Part shown: positions 1 through 8,662 of the stretch, piece by piece | Position numbering within the stretch: position 1 is the first letter of the stretch | Layout: every line of letters begins with the position of its first letter | Assembly (NCBI GenBank): GCA_001897605.1 | Contig: MKTL01000006.1 | Location: forward strand, 363,132 to 427,131 | Reading direction: 5' to 3' | Source: Clostridiales bacterium 38-18 | Lineage (GTDB): Bacteria > Bacillota > Clostridia > Peptostreptococcales > Acidaminobacteraceae | DNA length: 64,000 bases | Made by a program: the position numbers and the translations under genes | The notes under the pieces: generated by a model | Told to the model about the DNA's origin: nothing | Databases searched by the model: none | Seen by the model: only the letters and a program-made list of their open reading frames with translations

Positions 1-617
1 TTTCAGATATACCACCTAAAGCCATCAAGATAGGCATGGTCAATAACATTGAGGTGATAGAGACGTTGGCGCATACGCTTAAGGATTACCCTGAAATTCC
101 TATTGTGCTCGATCCAGTGATGGTTGCAACATCAGGCAGTCGCTTGATTGATGAAGAGGCGCTTTCTGTGTTAAAATACAATCTGATGCCAATGGCACAT
201 CTCATAACGCCTAATCTACACGAAGCGGCACTTTTGGCTGAAATGTCAATTGACGATGAAGCGGATATGATAACAGCGGTAGCGCGCATCCGAGAATTTT
301 ATAGTGGGCATATCCTAATAAAGGGCGGCCATCTCGGTCATGTTTCAGATGATTTACTGGTAGAAGCCTCAAGCGAGGGCGACCGCTATCACTGGTTCAC
401 ACAGCCAAGGGTAACGACAGAAAACACACACGGAACAGGCTGTACACTGTCTTCTGCCATTGCTTGCGCACTCACAGAAACCGCTGACATCAGCATGGCA
501 GTCACTTTTGCAAAGGACTATATCACAGGTGCGTTATATTCTGGTTTGGACTTAGGCTTTGGCAGTGGACCACTGAATCACATGTGGGCGACGCCTTTCA
601 AATTTTTTAATAACTAA
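1..617 (+). CDS. thiD: Hydroxymethylpyrimidine/phosphomethylpyrimidine kinase, C-terminal part (5' end outside window)
   Basis: Phosphorylates HMP and HMP-phosphate in thiamine biosynthesis (ribokinase-like fold, cytoplasmic). The reading frame is already open at base 3, where it reads SDIPPKAIKIGM, so the ATG at 36 is an internal methionine and the true start is upstream of the window. About 204 residues are visible of a usual 260-270. Diagnostic segments are the VLDPVMVATSG loop, the LITPNLHEA segment, the IKGGH segment and the HGTGCTLSSAIA anion hole near the C-terminus, where the aspartate/glycine region completes the active site. The frame is intact to TAA at 615-617. Neighbouring thi genes are not visible, so the operon context is unknown. 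Confidence 0.93.
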   Translation, partial: SDIPPKAIKIGMVNNIEVIETLAHTLKDYPEIPIVLDPVMVATSGSRLIDEEALSVLKYNLMPMAHLITPNLHEAALLAEMSIDDEADMITAVARIREFYSGHILIKGGHLGHVSDDLLVEASSEGDRYHWFTQPRVTTENTHGTGCTLSSAIACALTETADISMAVTFAKDYITGALYSGLDLGFGSGPLNHMWATPFKFFNN

Positions 618-640
618 GGTCAAATTTTTTAGTTTTAGAA

Positions 641-669
641 TTGACTTTTTAAAAAGAGAAGCGTATAGT
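641..669 (+). promoter_or_regulatory. Sigma-A-type promoter of the valS leader
   Basis: A TTGACT -35 box (641-646) and a TATAGT -10 box (664-669) are separated by exactly 17 bp. They lie about 24 bp after the thiD stop and just upstream of the T-box leader. Transcription would start near 676. Confidence 0.75.
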
Positions 670-675
670 AACTTT

Positions 676-959
676 AACAAACACATCGAAAAGCTTTGAC
701 GAGGAGGAGTACAGTTCATGCGTAGCTTTAGAGAGAAGGCGGTTGGTGAAAGCCTTTGCGACAGTGATCTGGAAGTAGCCTTTGAGCTTTGGTTTGAAAG
801 ATGCCTTACATCAAGTAGACGCCAACGGATTTCCACCGTTACAAGGAAGCTATATCGGCATTTGCCCGTATAGATCAAGCGCAGAGTTTTCTCTGAATTT
901 AGGTGGTACCACGGACGCAAGCCCGCCCTAAGCATTATGCTTAGGCGGGCTTTTTTTTA
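676..959 (+). promoter_or_regulatory. T-box leader RNA, probably valine-specific, with terminator
   Basis: Senses uncharged tRNA and controls read-through into valS. The conserved T-box core AGGTGGTACCACGG lies at 901-914; its UGGU bulge would pair with a tRNA ending in ACCA. Upstream, the GAGAGAAGGCGGTTGGTG segment (about 731-748) matches the conserved distal Stem I region. The likely specifier codon is GTA (775-777, in GGAAGTAGCC), which fits the downstream valyl-tRNA synthetase. The competing terminator is GCCCGCCCTAAGC (921-933) pairing with GCTTAGGCGGGC (939-950), then eight T residues (951-958). The specifier placement is inferred by eye from spacing, not from a folded model. Confidence 0.9.
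921..958 (+). terminator. Regulated intrinsic terminator of the T-box
   Basis: GC-rich 12-bp stem with one bulged C, ATTAT loop, then T8. It is mutually exclusive with the antiterminator that uses the T-box core at 901-914. Confidence 0.9.
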
Positions 960-1126
960 TCCACAATCTAGCCTTTGGTTATATTTGTGGACTCGAGGTC
1001 TTAAGATTTAATTCAGTAATTTAGAATCATATATAAATCTAAGGCTTTGAAGTAATTGCATATCCGCTGGTCAATCTCATTTACAATCAACTTTTTGATG
1101 TCGTTTTAAATCCTAAGGAGGCAACT

Positions 1127-3577
1127 ATGAAAAAGAAATACAACTTTAGAGAAATCGAACCTCAAATGCAGACCATTTGGTCAGAAGAAGCCCTTTACTC
1201 ATTTGACGAAACATCAGAAAAGCCCTTATACAGCATCGACACACCACCGCCAACCGTAAGTGGTAGCCTACACATCGGCCATATCTTTTCCTACACACAG
1301 GCTGAAATCATCGCGCGTTTTAGACGCATGACGGGCTATAACGTTTTTTATCCATTTGGATTTGATGACAATGGACTGCCTACGGAACGACTGGTTGAAA
1401 AATCACTCGGCATCCGTGCAGCGGATCTCTCTAGGACTGAATTTATCCAAAAATGTCTAGAGACGACCCAGTCCTACGAGGCAGAGTTTATGTCGCTCTG
1501 GCAATCGCTTGGTTTTTCCTGTGACTGGTCACTGGCTTACCAGACAATCGGCTCAAAAGCTCAGAAAATCAGCCAAGCCTCTTTTATTGAGCTCTATCAC
1601 AAAGGAAAGGCATATGCTAAAACGGCACCGGTTCTATGGTGTACCGAATGTCAAACCTCAGTTGCACAAGCTGAGATCAACACAGAAACACACGATTCAC
1701 TCTTTCACACGATCCACTTTGAAACCGATCATCCTGATTTCCTAACACTTGAGATCGCAACTACAAGACCTGAGCTTTTAAATGGCTGTATCGCACTCTT
1801 TATTCATCCTGAGGACAAACGCGCCGAAGCTTTAAAGGGACATCATGCCATCGTTCCGCTCTTTGAATATCCCATCCCAATTCTACTAGAAGAAACGGTA
1901 GAAAAAGAGAAGGGCACTGGCATCGTTATGTGTGCAACATATGGTGATCTTACCGATACGCAGTGGCAGGAAAAGCATCAACTGCCATATCGAGATGCCA
2001 TAACTTCAGATGGAAAAATTGCGATGACCACGCCATTCATCGGTGGCTTAACCATTAGAAAAGCACGAAAAGCCATCATTGAACTTTTAAATGACGCAGG
2101 TAAACTCTCAAAGAGTGAGCCTTTAACACATACCATTGGCACCCATGAAAGATGTGGCACGCCAATTGAGTATCTACCTTCTAAGCAGTGGTACATCGAC
2201 ATCTTAACCGATAAGGAACGCTATCTAAAGGCTGCCGATGAGATCAACTGGTATCCGGAGACCATGAAGGGCCGATATCTCCATTGGGTAACCAATCTCA
2301 AGTGGGATTGGTGCATCTCTAGACAGAGGTTTTTCGGTGTACCCATCCCGATATGGTACTGCAAATCATGTGGCGCAACACATGCTGCCGATGAACAGGC
2401 TTTGCCAGTTAACCCCCTAGAAACAAATCCTTCAAAGCCTTGTCACTGTGGGTGTAATGACTTTATCCCTGAAACGGCAGTATTGGACACTTGGGCGACG
2501 TCTTCTATGACGCCTTTTATCAACACGAAACAGCTACCGATGAGCATGCATACGCAAGCGCATGAAATCATAAGAACTTGGGCATTTTATTCCATCGTTA
2601 AAAGCATTTATCATACTGGAGAAATACCTTGGAAGGACCTTATGATCTGTGGGTTCGTACTTGCGAAAAAAGGGGAGAAGATTTCTAAATCAAAGAGCAA
2701 TACCTCACTTGAGCCCTTTGAATTGATACAATCAGAATCTGCTGATGCGCTAAGATACTGGGTTGCTTCTGCAAAGCTCGGGACCGATACTTTCTTTGAT
2801 AGAGACGACCTCGGCAGCGCAAAGCGCACCCTTAACAAACTGTATAATGCAGCGAATTTTTGTCTGATGCACCTTGAAGCAAATGAAGACCTCAATAACC
2901 GAACAGACTTGTCAGATTTACTGCCTCAAGACAATTGGCTGCTCATCAAGCTTGAAAACACCATGCTTGAAGCAAAAGGTGCGCTTGATCAGTACGAGAT
3001 TGGACTGGCAAGACACCATATCGACCGTTTCTTTTGGAGCGATTTCTGTGACGATTATCTTGAGCTGGCTAAAGAGCGCATCTATCAGCCTGAAAAGCAT
3101 GGCAAAAAAGAACAGGCTTCAGCGCTAAAAACCATCTATCATGCGCTCTTAGGCATATTAAAGCTGTATGCACCTTATATACCACATATGACAGAATCGA
3201 TCTACCAATCTTACTTTATACGTTATGAAAAAGAAAAATCGATCCATATTCTGCAGTGGGATAGCGTTGAAACCAGCTGGTTTAAACCCTTAGATTTTGA
3301 AACCAGTATGTTTGAACTCGAATTTGATAATACTTCAACGTCGATTTCAAATCCTGAGCAAATCGCAAAAGCCAAAGAAAATTTTCTCGAATTTGGCGAC
3401 CAAATCAAGCAGGCAATTTCAGAGGCGAGACGCTATAAGTCAGAAAATAATCTTTCGCAAAAAAGTGAGATGCCACTTCTTACGATTATAGGCACTGCGC
3501 CTTATAAACACTGGTTTGAAGCGAGTTTAAACGATTTGTACGCTTGTACTCATGCTTTAAAAATCGAATTATTATAA
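1127..3577 (+). CDS. valS: Valyl-tRNA synthetase
   Basis: Class I aminoacyl-tRNA synthetase that charges tRNA-Val. The HIGH signature is at residues 49-52, inside PPPTVSGSLHIGH, a segment typical of ValS. The KMSKS loop reads KISKS near residues 518-522. A CP1 editing domain lies between them and an anticodon-binding domain follows about residue 580. At 816 residues it is shorter than the usual bacterial enzyme (about 880), and the C-terminus does not look like the typical ValS coiled-coil arm. The FRRMTGYNVFYPFGFDDNGLP style resembles the group of ValS proteins seen in archaea, rickettsiae and some Firmicutes. The start is supported by TAAGGAGGCAACT directly before ATG 1127. Control is by the valine T-box upstream. 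Whether the genome has a second valS cannot be told here. Confidence 0.93.
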   Translation: MKKKYNFREIEPQMQTIWSEEALYSFDETSEKPLYSIDTPPPTVSGSLHIGHIFSYTQAEIIARFRRMTGYNVFYPFGFDDNGLPTERLVEKSLGIRAADLSRTEFIQKCLETTQSYEAEFMSLWQSLGFSCDWSLAYQTIGSKAQKISQASFIELYHKGKAYAKTAPVLWCTECQTSVAQAEINTETHDSLFHTIHFETDHPDFLTLEIATTRPELLNGCIALFIHPEDKRAEALKGHHAIVPLFEYPIPILLEETVEKEKGTGIVMCATYGDLTDTQWQEKHQLPYRDAITSDGKIAMTTPFIGGLTIRKARKAIIELLNDAGKLSKSEPLTHTIGTHERCGTPIEYLPSKQWYIDILTDKERYLKAADEINWYPETMKGRYLHWVTNLKWDWCISRQRFFGVPIPIWYCKSCGATHAADEQALPVNPLETNPSKPCHCGCNDFIPETAVLDTWATSSMTPFINTKQLPMSMHTQAHEIIRTWAFYSIVKSIYHTGEIPWKDLMICGFVLAKKGEKISKSKSNTSLEPFELIQSESADALRYWVASAKLGTDTFFDRDDLGSAKRTLNKLYNAANFCLMHLEANEDLNNRTDLSDLLPQDNWLLIKLENTMLEAKGALDQYEIGLARHHIDRFFWSDFCDDYLELAKERIYQPEKHGKKEQASALKTIYHALLGILKLYAPYIPHMTESIYQSYFIRYEKEKSIHILQWDSVETSWFKPLDFETSMFELEFDNTSTSISNPEQIAKAKENFLEFGDQIKQAISEARRYKSENNLSQKSEMPLLTIIGTAPYKHWFEASLNDLYACTHALKIELL

Positions 3578-3651
3578 AATTGTCACCTTTTAAAAACTGT
3601 GGTACGATAAACGGTGAAAATTCTATCTAGTATTTTGGAGGGATCGGGATT

Positions 3652-5121
3652 ATGAAAAAAACGTTTATCGTACTGATGCTAATCGTCGTCGTACTTGTCG
3701 GCGTGCTTATAAATCAAAGACACATCATGACGCAGGATAAAACGGAGACGGTATTGCCACACACCACGGTTTCACTTGAGGGAACCTCGCTTGAAAACTT
3801 TGTTTTTCCTAAGGATTTCGATCTTAGGAAGTATGAAGGAATCACTTTAAATTTCATCGTTGAAAACAATCTAGGCGCGAACGTTCTCTCACTTGAAACC
3901 GAGGAGTTTACAAAGCTCACAGGAATCAATATCAAGATTAGACCGACAGATTACGATACCTTTATACAAAAAATCAACCTCGATTTCATCTCTAAAGCAG
4001 GGGATTACCAGTTGATTTACTCAGATCCTTATCAGACGCTCAACCGTTTTCATAACGATTTAGAACCACTGGAGAACTTTATTCAGAATCCAGATCTGCC
4101 ATCGCTTCAGGTTGGACTTGATGACTTTTTTGAAAATCAGCTTAAAGTTTGCTCTTATTTTGAAAGCTCAGATCATCTGTACGCGATTCCCTTTGACTCT
4201 ACGACGATGATTCTTTACTATCGCAAAGACGTCTTCAATGACTTTAAAACCCAATTTTATAACAGTATGGGCTATGATTGGACACCTGGTGGTCCTGATT
4301 TTACATGGGACAGATATATAGAAATAGCGAAATGGATCGACACCTATGTGCCCAATGAGATCGTAAAATACGGTAGTGGTCAGATGGCACAAGCGCACAA
4401 CGCCATCTTTTGTGAGTTTTCAAATATCCTAGCCTCTAATGGTGGCGATTACTTTAGAGACGACAACATTAGCACCTATGGCTTATCCAGCTTCTATAAG
4501 ATAGACGTTATGAGCGATGCCTTTATAAAATCGCTTTATGATTATAAAAACGTCATAGCTGCAGCGGCACCGGATAGCGTGAACTGGAACTGGGAAGACT
4601 CTGCCGATGCTTTTAATAAAGGCGAAATCGCTATGATGGTGAATTGGGATGAAAACTATGCCACGCTAAATGCCTCTAATAACTTTAGAGTAAGAAACAA
4701 TGTGGGCACAGCAATCTTACCTTACGGCACTGAAAGAAGCGCCAACATATTTGGTGGCTCAGGCATCGGTATCAACCGATATGCGTCTCAGGAAGAAAAG
4801 GAAGCCGCTTGGTTCTTTATCGCATGGGCAACCTCTAAAGAAATGCAGCTTCGCATCCTAACTGAACCCACTGGTGGCGCACTACCGACGATAAAATCTG
4901 CATACGACGCTATCGATCCTGATTTTAGAGCCTCTCATCCACAAATCGATACGGTTTTAGAAGCATGGCAGCCTGAAAATATATACCTTAGACCGAAGCT
5001 TGCCAACTTTTATCCTATAGAGCAGGCGATTATAGAAGCGCTGCACAATATGGTGACTGAGGATTTAAAGCCAGAGGACGTCGCACTTGAGCTCTATAAA
5101 AAAATCAACGAGGAGAGATGA
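3652..5121 (+). CDS. Membrane-anchored extracellular solute-binding protein (family 1), probable sensor partner
   Basis: A 489-residue protein of the extracellular solute-binding family 1 (sugar-binding, ABC-type) fold. A hydrophobic segment at residues about 4-20 is not followed by a lipobox cysteine, so the protein is probably tethered by an uncleaved N-terminal helix rather than a lipid. The body, about residues 60-450, has the family's features (LIYSDPYQ, FGGSGIGINRYASQ, EKEAAWFFIAWA). The gene is not beside its own permeases. Its stop overlaps the start region of a YesM-type histidine kinase, and the response regulator follows. That order suggests it presents a ligand to the kinase, as XylFII does for LytS/YesN in clostridia. 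This role is inferred; a plain transport role with distant permeases is possible. The start follows TTGGAGGGATCGGGATT. Confidence 0.8.
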   Translation: MKKTFIVLMLIVVVLVGVLINQRHIMTQDKTETVLPHTTVSLEGTSLENFVFPKDFDLRKYEGITLNFIVENNLGANVLSLETEEFTKLTGINIKIRPTDYDTFIQKINLDFISKAGDYQLIYSDPYQTLNRFHNDLEPLENFIQNPDLPSLQVGLDDFFENQLKVCSYFESSDHLYAIPFDSTTMILYYRKDVFNDFKTQFYNSMGYDWTPGGPDFTWDRYIEIAKWIDTYVPNEIVKYGSGQMAQAHNAIFCEFSNILASNGGDYFRDDNISTYGLSSFYKIDVMSDAFIKSLYDYKNVIAAAAPDSVNWNWEDSADAFNKGEIAMMVNWDENYATLNASNNFRVRNNVGTAILPYGTERSANIFGGSGIGINRYASQEEKEAAWFFIAWATSKEMQLRILTEPTGGALPTIKSAYDAIDPDFRASHPQIDTVLEAWQPENIYLRPKLANFYPIEQAIIEALHNMVTEDLKPEDVALELYKKINEER

Positions 5122-5123
5122 CC

Positions 5124-6899
5124 ATGAAACGGCTAAAATTTTATAACCGACTGAGATTTCAGCTTGTGGTCATTGTCATCTTCTTTATCATCATACCGAT
5201 TGTATGGCTATTTATGCTGTTGTCCAACACCATCAAAGATACCTTTAATGAAAAATACAGCACCGTTGCACAGCAGTCCATTGCAGAAACAGGGGATAAA
5301 ATCAATTTCCTGCTAAGCGATATCGTCGACTATACGACATCCATCCTCTCAAACAGAACCTTTTTAGAAATGGTATCCAACACAAAAACACCGGATAGCG
5401 ATATCAATGAGCTGCTTCGTGGCTTTTTAGCTTCAAGAAGTGACATCGATGGGATTTCACTTATTAATGCCAAAAGCACCTATGCCATCGGTACGAATAA
5501 AACCACACCGCTGATTTCCATCCAGCAAATGTCCAGTGAGCATCACGACAGTAAACCGATTTGGCTCTCAACGGTTAAGCAAAACATCAAGATACTATCT
5601 GGGATTTCGACGCGCTATTACTTTTCTGTGGTAAGAAACATCATAGATTTCAATACGCTTGAGTCCTACGGTACGTTTGTGGTCGATATAGAAGAGGTCC
5701 TGCTGGAGCAAGCTTATACGAATTTAGACGCAGATGGTGGCGAGGTGTTTATCATCGACCAAACGGGCACCATCGTTTCACATCCAGACAAATCCTTAAT
5801 AGGTACCTCTATTTCAGAGATGCCTTACTTTGTTGAACTGATGTCTGAGTATGACCAGACTGGAGCCATCTCATATCAAAGCGACAATCAAGAAAAAATC
5901 GCTTTTTTTAGTTTGCTTGAAACCAATGACTGGCGCATCGTTAAGACGATTTCTAAAAATGAGCTCTACTTTGAAGTCGATCAGATTCAGAGGATCTTCT
6001 TTATCGGTGCCGGTATCTATACTGCGCTAATTTTGATGTTCGTCTTAGGATTATCTTTACAATACACAGAACCAATGCTTAAAATTATCAGCGATCTGAA
6101 GCGCGTCGAGCAAGGGGATTTATCCGTTCGGACAAAAGTATCTGCGACGAATGAGATGATGGAGCTTAGCGATAGCATTAACAACATGGTCTCTGAAATG
6201 GAAGTGCTCATTGACAAGCTGGTCATGGAAGAGCGCATGAAACGAGAAGTAGAGCTTGAAGCCCTACACGCACAAATCAACCCACACTTTTTATACAATA
6301 CGCTGAACACCATAAAGTGGATGGCGAAAATACAAGGGGCAAATAGCGTAAGTAACGCCATCGTGGCACTGGTCAAGCTTCTGCGCATCAGCATCAACAT
6401 CAGTAGCGACTTTATTACGCTGAATGAAGAGCTGGAATATATCCAAAACTACGTGGTCATTCAAAAGCTGAGATTTAACGAAGACTTTGAGGTCGAATAT
6501 GACATAGATCCCGAAACGACACCACTTTTGATTCCAAAACTTATCCTTCAACCCATTATTGAAAATAGTATTATCTACGGCATGGAGGCTTCAGAGCATC
6601 TAACGATTGCCTTTGAAAGTCACTTTGAAAATGAAGGGGAGGATTTAATCATCTCAATTAAAGACAATGGTCCAGGCATCTCTGAAGATGTGCTCGGAAA
6701 AATTTTCAAGGATAATACCACTGGAAGTAAGCTAAGTAAAGCGGGGCTAAATAACGTCAATCAAAGGATTCAGCTATTCTGCGGAGAATCATATGGCCTA
6801 GAAGTCTTGACAAGTGAAGGAACTGGCACTACAGTATTGGTTAGATTACCTGTAAAAAGAAAAACCAATGACGAAGAAAATGGAGGTACCGATGTATAA
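5124..6899 (+). CDS. YesM/LytS-type sensor histidine kinase with HAMP domain
   Basis: Membrane histidine kinase. Order: transmembrane helix at about residues 11-33, extracytoplasmic sensor region to about 290, second helix about 295-315, HAMP about 315-370, then a His_kinase domain (PF06580 type) whose phosphoacceptor lies in QINPHFLYNTLN near residue 387, and an HATPase with the N box ILQPIIENSI and the G box DNGPGIS. The ATG at 5118 leaves only 2 nt after the AGGAG at 5111-5115, while the ATG at 5124 leaves 8, so 5124 is preferred (591 residues). The gene overlaps or abuts the upstream binding protein gene and overlaps the regulator gene by 8 nt, so the three are co-translated. It probably phosphorylates the AraC-type regulator encoded next. 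Confidence 0.92.
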   Translation: MKRLKFYNRLRFQLVVIVIFFIIIPIVWLFMLLSNTIKDTFNEKYSTVAQQSIAETGDKINFLLSDIVDYTTSILSNRTFLEMVSNTKTPDSDINELLRGFLASRSDIDGISLINAKSTYAIGTNKTTPLISIQQMSSEHHDSKPIWLSTVKQNIKILSGISTRYYFSVVRNIIDFNTLESYGTFVVDIEEVLLEQAYTNLDADGGEVFIIDQTGTIVSHPDKSLIGTSISEMPYFVELMSEYDQTGAISYQSDNQEKIAFFSLLETNDWRIVKTISKNELYFEVDQIQRIFFIGAGIYTALILMFVLGLSLQYTEPMLKIISDLKRVEQGDLSVRTKVSATNEMMELSDSINNMVSEMEVLIDKLVMEERMKREVELEALHAQINPHFLYNTLNTIKWMAKIQGANSVSNAIVALVKLLRISINISSDFITLNEELEYIQNYVVIQKLRFNEDFEVEYDIDPETTPLLIPKLILQPIIENSIIYGMEASEHLTIAFESHFENEGEDLIISIKDNGPGISEDVLGKIFKDNTTGSKLSKAGLNNVNQRIQLFCGESYGLEVLTSEGTGTTVLVRLPVKRKTNDEENGGTDV

Positions 6900-8478
6900 G
6901 GTCTTAATCGTCGACGATGAAGTCCTCGTGCGTATTGGACTTAAAAACACCATCGATTGGGAAGAAATTGGCTTTACAGTTGTAGGGGAAGCCTCCAACG
7001 GTGAACAGGGCTATGCCCAGTTTTTAAAACTCAATCCCGACGTTGTGATTACCGATATAAAAATGCCGAAGCAAGATGGCCTTTGGCTAACCGATAAGAT
7101 TCACAAGGAAAACAAGGACACGAAAATCCTAGTTCTAACTTGCTATGATGAATTTCAGTTTGCACGAACAGCGCTTAAAAACGGCGCAACTGACTATATG
7201 CTTAAATCAGAAATCGTGGATGATGAGCTCATCGCCTTGATGAAGCGATTCAAGACCACACTAGATGACAGTTCAGCGGGACAATCGGTTATTCCCAATA
7301 AGCATCACAACCAAAATGCGATTAAACGTTCCCTTTTAAACGATCTGATAAAAGTTAAGTTCAATTTTGATGAAAAGTTGTTGTTCCGATTTGAAGAGCA
7401 AAACTTTCAGCTGAGCAATACCAAGTATGCCTTTATCAACCTTGAACTCAAACTTAAGGATCAAAAAAACGCCAAGCAAATTAGTGAGACAACCGTTAAC
7501 CTGATCATAGACCAGCTCAACGAAAAGGGGATTCAATACCTTTTCAATGGCTATATGGACGAGCATCTCTTTTTAATCTCGTCCGCTGACTTGACCCTTT
7601 CCACCATAAGTCGAATGGCGTCGGCTGTTCAAAACGGTGTGGTTCAGTACTTTGATATCGCCATCAACCTCATCTATACCAACGCTTTTACTGAGGCTGA
7701 TGCGCTTTTAAGTCATTATGCACTATTGATGGAAAAATCTGAGATGCTCTTTTATGTCCCAAGTGGTGAAAGCTTAATAGAGAATACCGACCACATCAGA
7801 GTCCTATCTGGAAATACGCATGAACTCAAGCTTAAAACCACTGCTCAGTTCGTCGATAATATCGGTCAAGAAAACCTCGAAGGGATACTTCATACCATCG
7901 ACGAGGTGCTCGATCTGTTCCGACAAAAGTGCTATCCACCGAGGATTGCAAAGGTGTTTATGACTCAGCTTGTGGGTGAGCTTTATAATGTGTTTCAGTA
8001 TCTCTTTGATGCACCTGAGGTCGCTTTTAGCTATAGTGCTTTTCATGAATCCGTTATGAAATCCAAGCATGTGAGCGAGCTTAAAAACATTGTCACCGAC
8101 CTGTTTAAAACGTTGATTAATGAGCTGAGCTATATCCGCGATCATCAATCGAGATACATCATCAAGCAGGCGATTAATTTTGTAGAGCAAAATTACGATC
8201 AAAACATCTCACTTGAGGATGTTGCAAAGGAGCTCAGTTTATCAAAGCAGTACGTCTGCAGCGTCTTTAAGCGTGAAACCGGTCAAAATTTATCGACCTT
8301 TATTAATCAAGTACGTATCGATAAAGCGAAACAATTCCTAGTCAATCCAGCCTATCGCAACAAGGACATCTACGCTATGGTGGGCTACTCCAATCAACAA
8401 TACTTCACTCGCGTCTTTAAAAAAATGACGGGGATGACGACTTCAGAGTGGCAAAAGCACGATCGTAAAGAAAACTAG
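6892..8478 (+). CDS. YesN-type response regulator with AraC DNA-binding domain
   Basis: Two-component regulator of 528 residues. The receiver has the acidic pair D8/D9, the phosphoacceptor D55 in ITDIKMP and a conserved K near 104. A long linker of about 280 residues follows, as in YesN proteins. An AraC-type pair of helix-turn-helix motifs occupies about residues 425-525 (SLEDVAKELSLSKQYVCSVF; GYSNQQYFTRVFKK). The ATG at 6892 is chosen because GGAGG (6882-6886) precedes it by 5 nt; the upstream ATG at 6868 has no site. Three TAGTGCAA direct repeats begin at the stop codon and run toward the ABC transporter operon, so that operon is the likely target. Confidence 0.92.
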   Translation: MYKVLIVDDEVLVRIGLKNTIDWEEIGFTVVGEASNGEQGYAQFLKLNPDVVITDIKMPKQDGLWLTDKIHKENKDTKILVLTCYDEFQFARTALKNGATDYMLKSEIVDDELIALMKRFKTTLDDSSAGQSVIPNKHHNQNAIKRSLLNDLIKVKFNFDEKLLFRFEEQNFQLSNTKYAFINLELKLKDQKNAKQISETTVNLIIDQLNEKGIQYLFNGYMDEHLFLISSADLTLSTISRMASAVQNGVVQYFDIAINLIYTNAFTEADALLSHYALLMEKSEMLFYVPSGESLIENTDHIRVLSGNTHELKLKTTAQFVDNIGQENLEGILHTIDEVLDLFRQKCYPPRIAKVFMTQLVGELYNVFQYLFDAPEVAFSYSAFHESVMKSKHVSELKNIVTDLFKTLINELSYIRDHQSRYIIKQAINFVEQNYDQNISLEDVAKELSLSKQYVCSVFKRETGQNLSTFINQVRIDKAKQFLVNPAYRNKDIYAMVGYSNQQYFTRVFKKMTGMTTSEWQKHDRKEN

Positions 8479-8534
8479 TGCAAAATTTCACTCAGCAGAA
8501 GAATCTAGTGCAAAGTTGCATTAATATAGTGCAA
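8475..8534 (+). promoter_or_regulatory. Three direct repeats TAGTGCAA, candidate operators of the AraC-type regulator
   Basis: TAGTGCAA occurs at 8476-8483, 8506-8513 and 8527-8534, spaced 30 and 21 bp. The first two extend to CTAGTGCAAA. AraC-family proteins commonly bind direct repeats about two helical turns apart. The array ends about 16 bp before a weak promoter-like TTATAA (8550-8555), 17 bp, TAATAT (8573-8578). The assignment to this regulator is inferred from position and spacing. Confidence 0.6.
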
Positions 8535-8594
8535 TGCCGATTAAAATTTTTATAACTTCAACAAAAATTAAATAATATTGTATTAAATCTTGTG

Positions 8595-8630
8595 AATCGA
8601 GGGCATTTTTTAGCCCTCGATTTTGTTTTA
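8595..8630 (+). terminator. Intrinsic terminator in the leader of the sugar ABC operon
   Basis: AATCGAGGGC (8595-8604) pairs with GCCCTCGATT (8613-8622) and is followed by TTTTGTTTTA. Only about 32 nt separate it from the ATP-binding gene, too little for a promoter, so it must be crossed by transcripts entering the transporter genes. It may end the two-component operon transcript, act as an attenuator, or both. Confidence 0.75.
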
Positions 8631-8662
8631 TCCTAAATACATGATTAAGGGAGGCAATACAA

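Noticed and set aside
552-935. 127-codon open frame on the minus strand
   Set aside because: It lies over the T-box leader and the thiD end, has no ribosome site, and the leader's conserved RNA motifs explain the sequence.
1127-3577. Isoleucyl- or leucyl-tRNA synthetase
   Set aside because: The PPPTVSGSLHIGH segment and the GTA specifier with T-box agree with valine.
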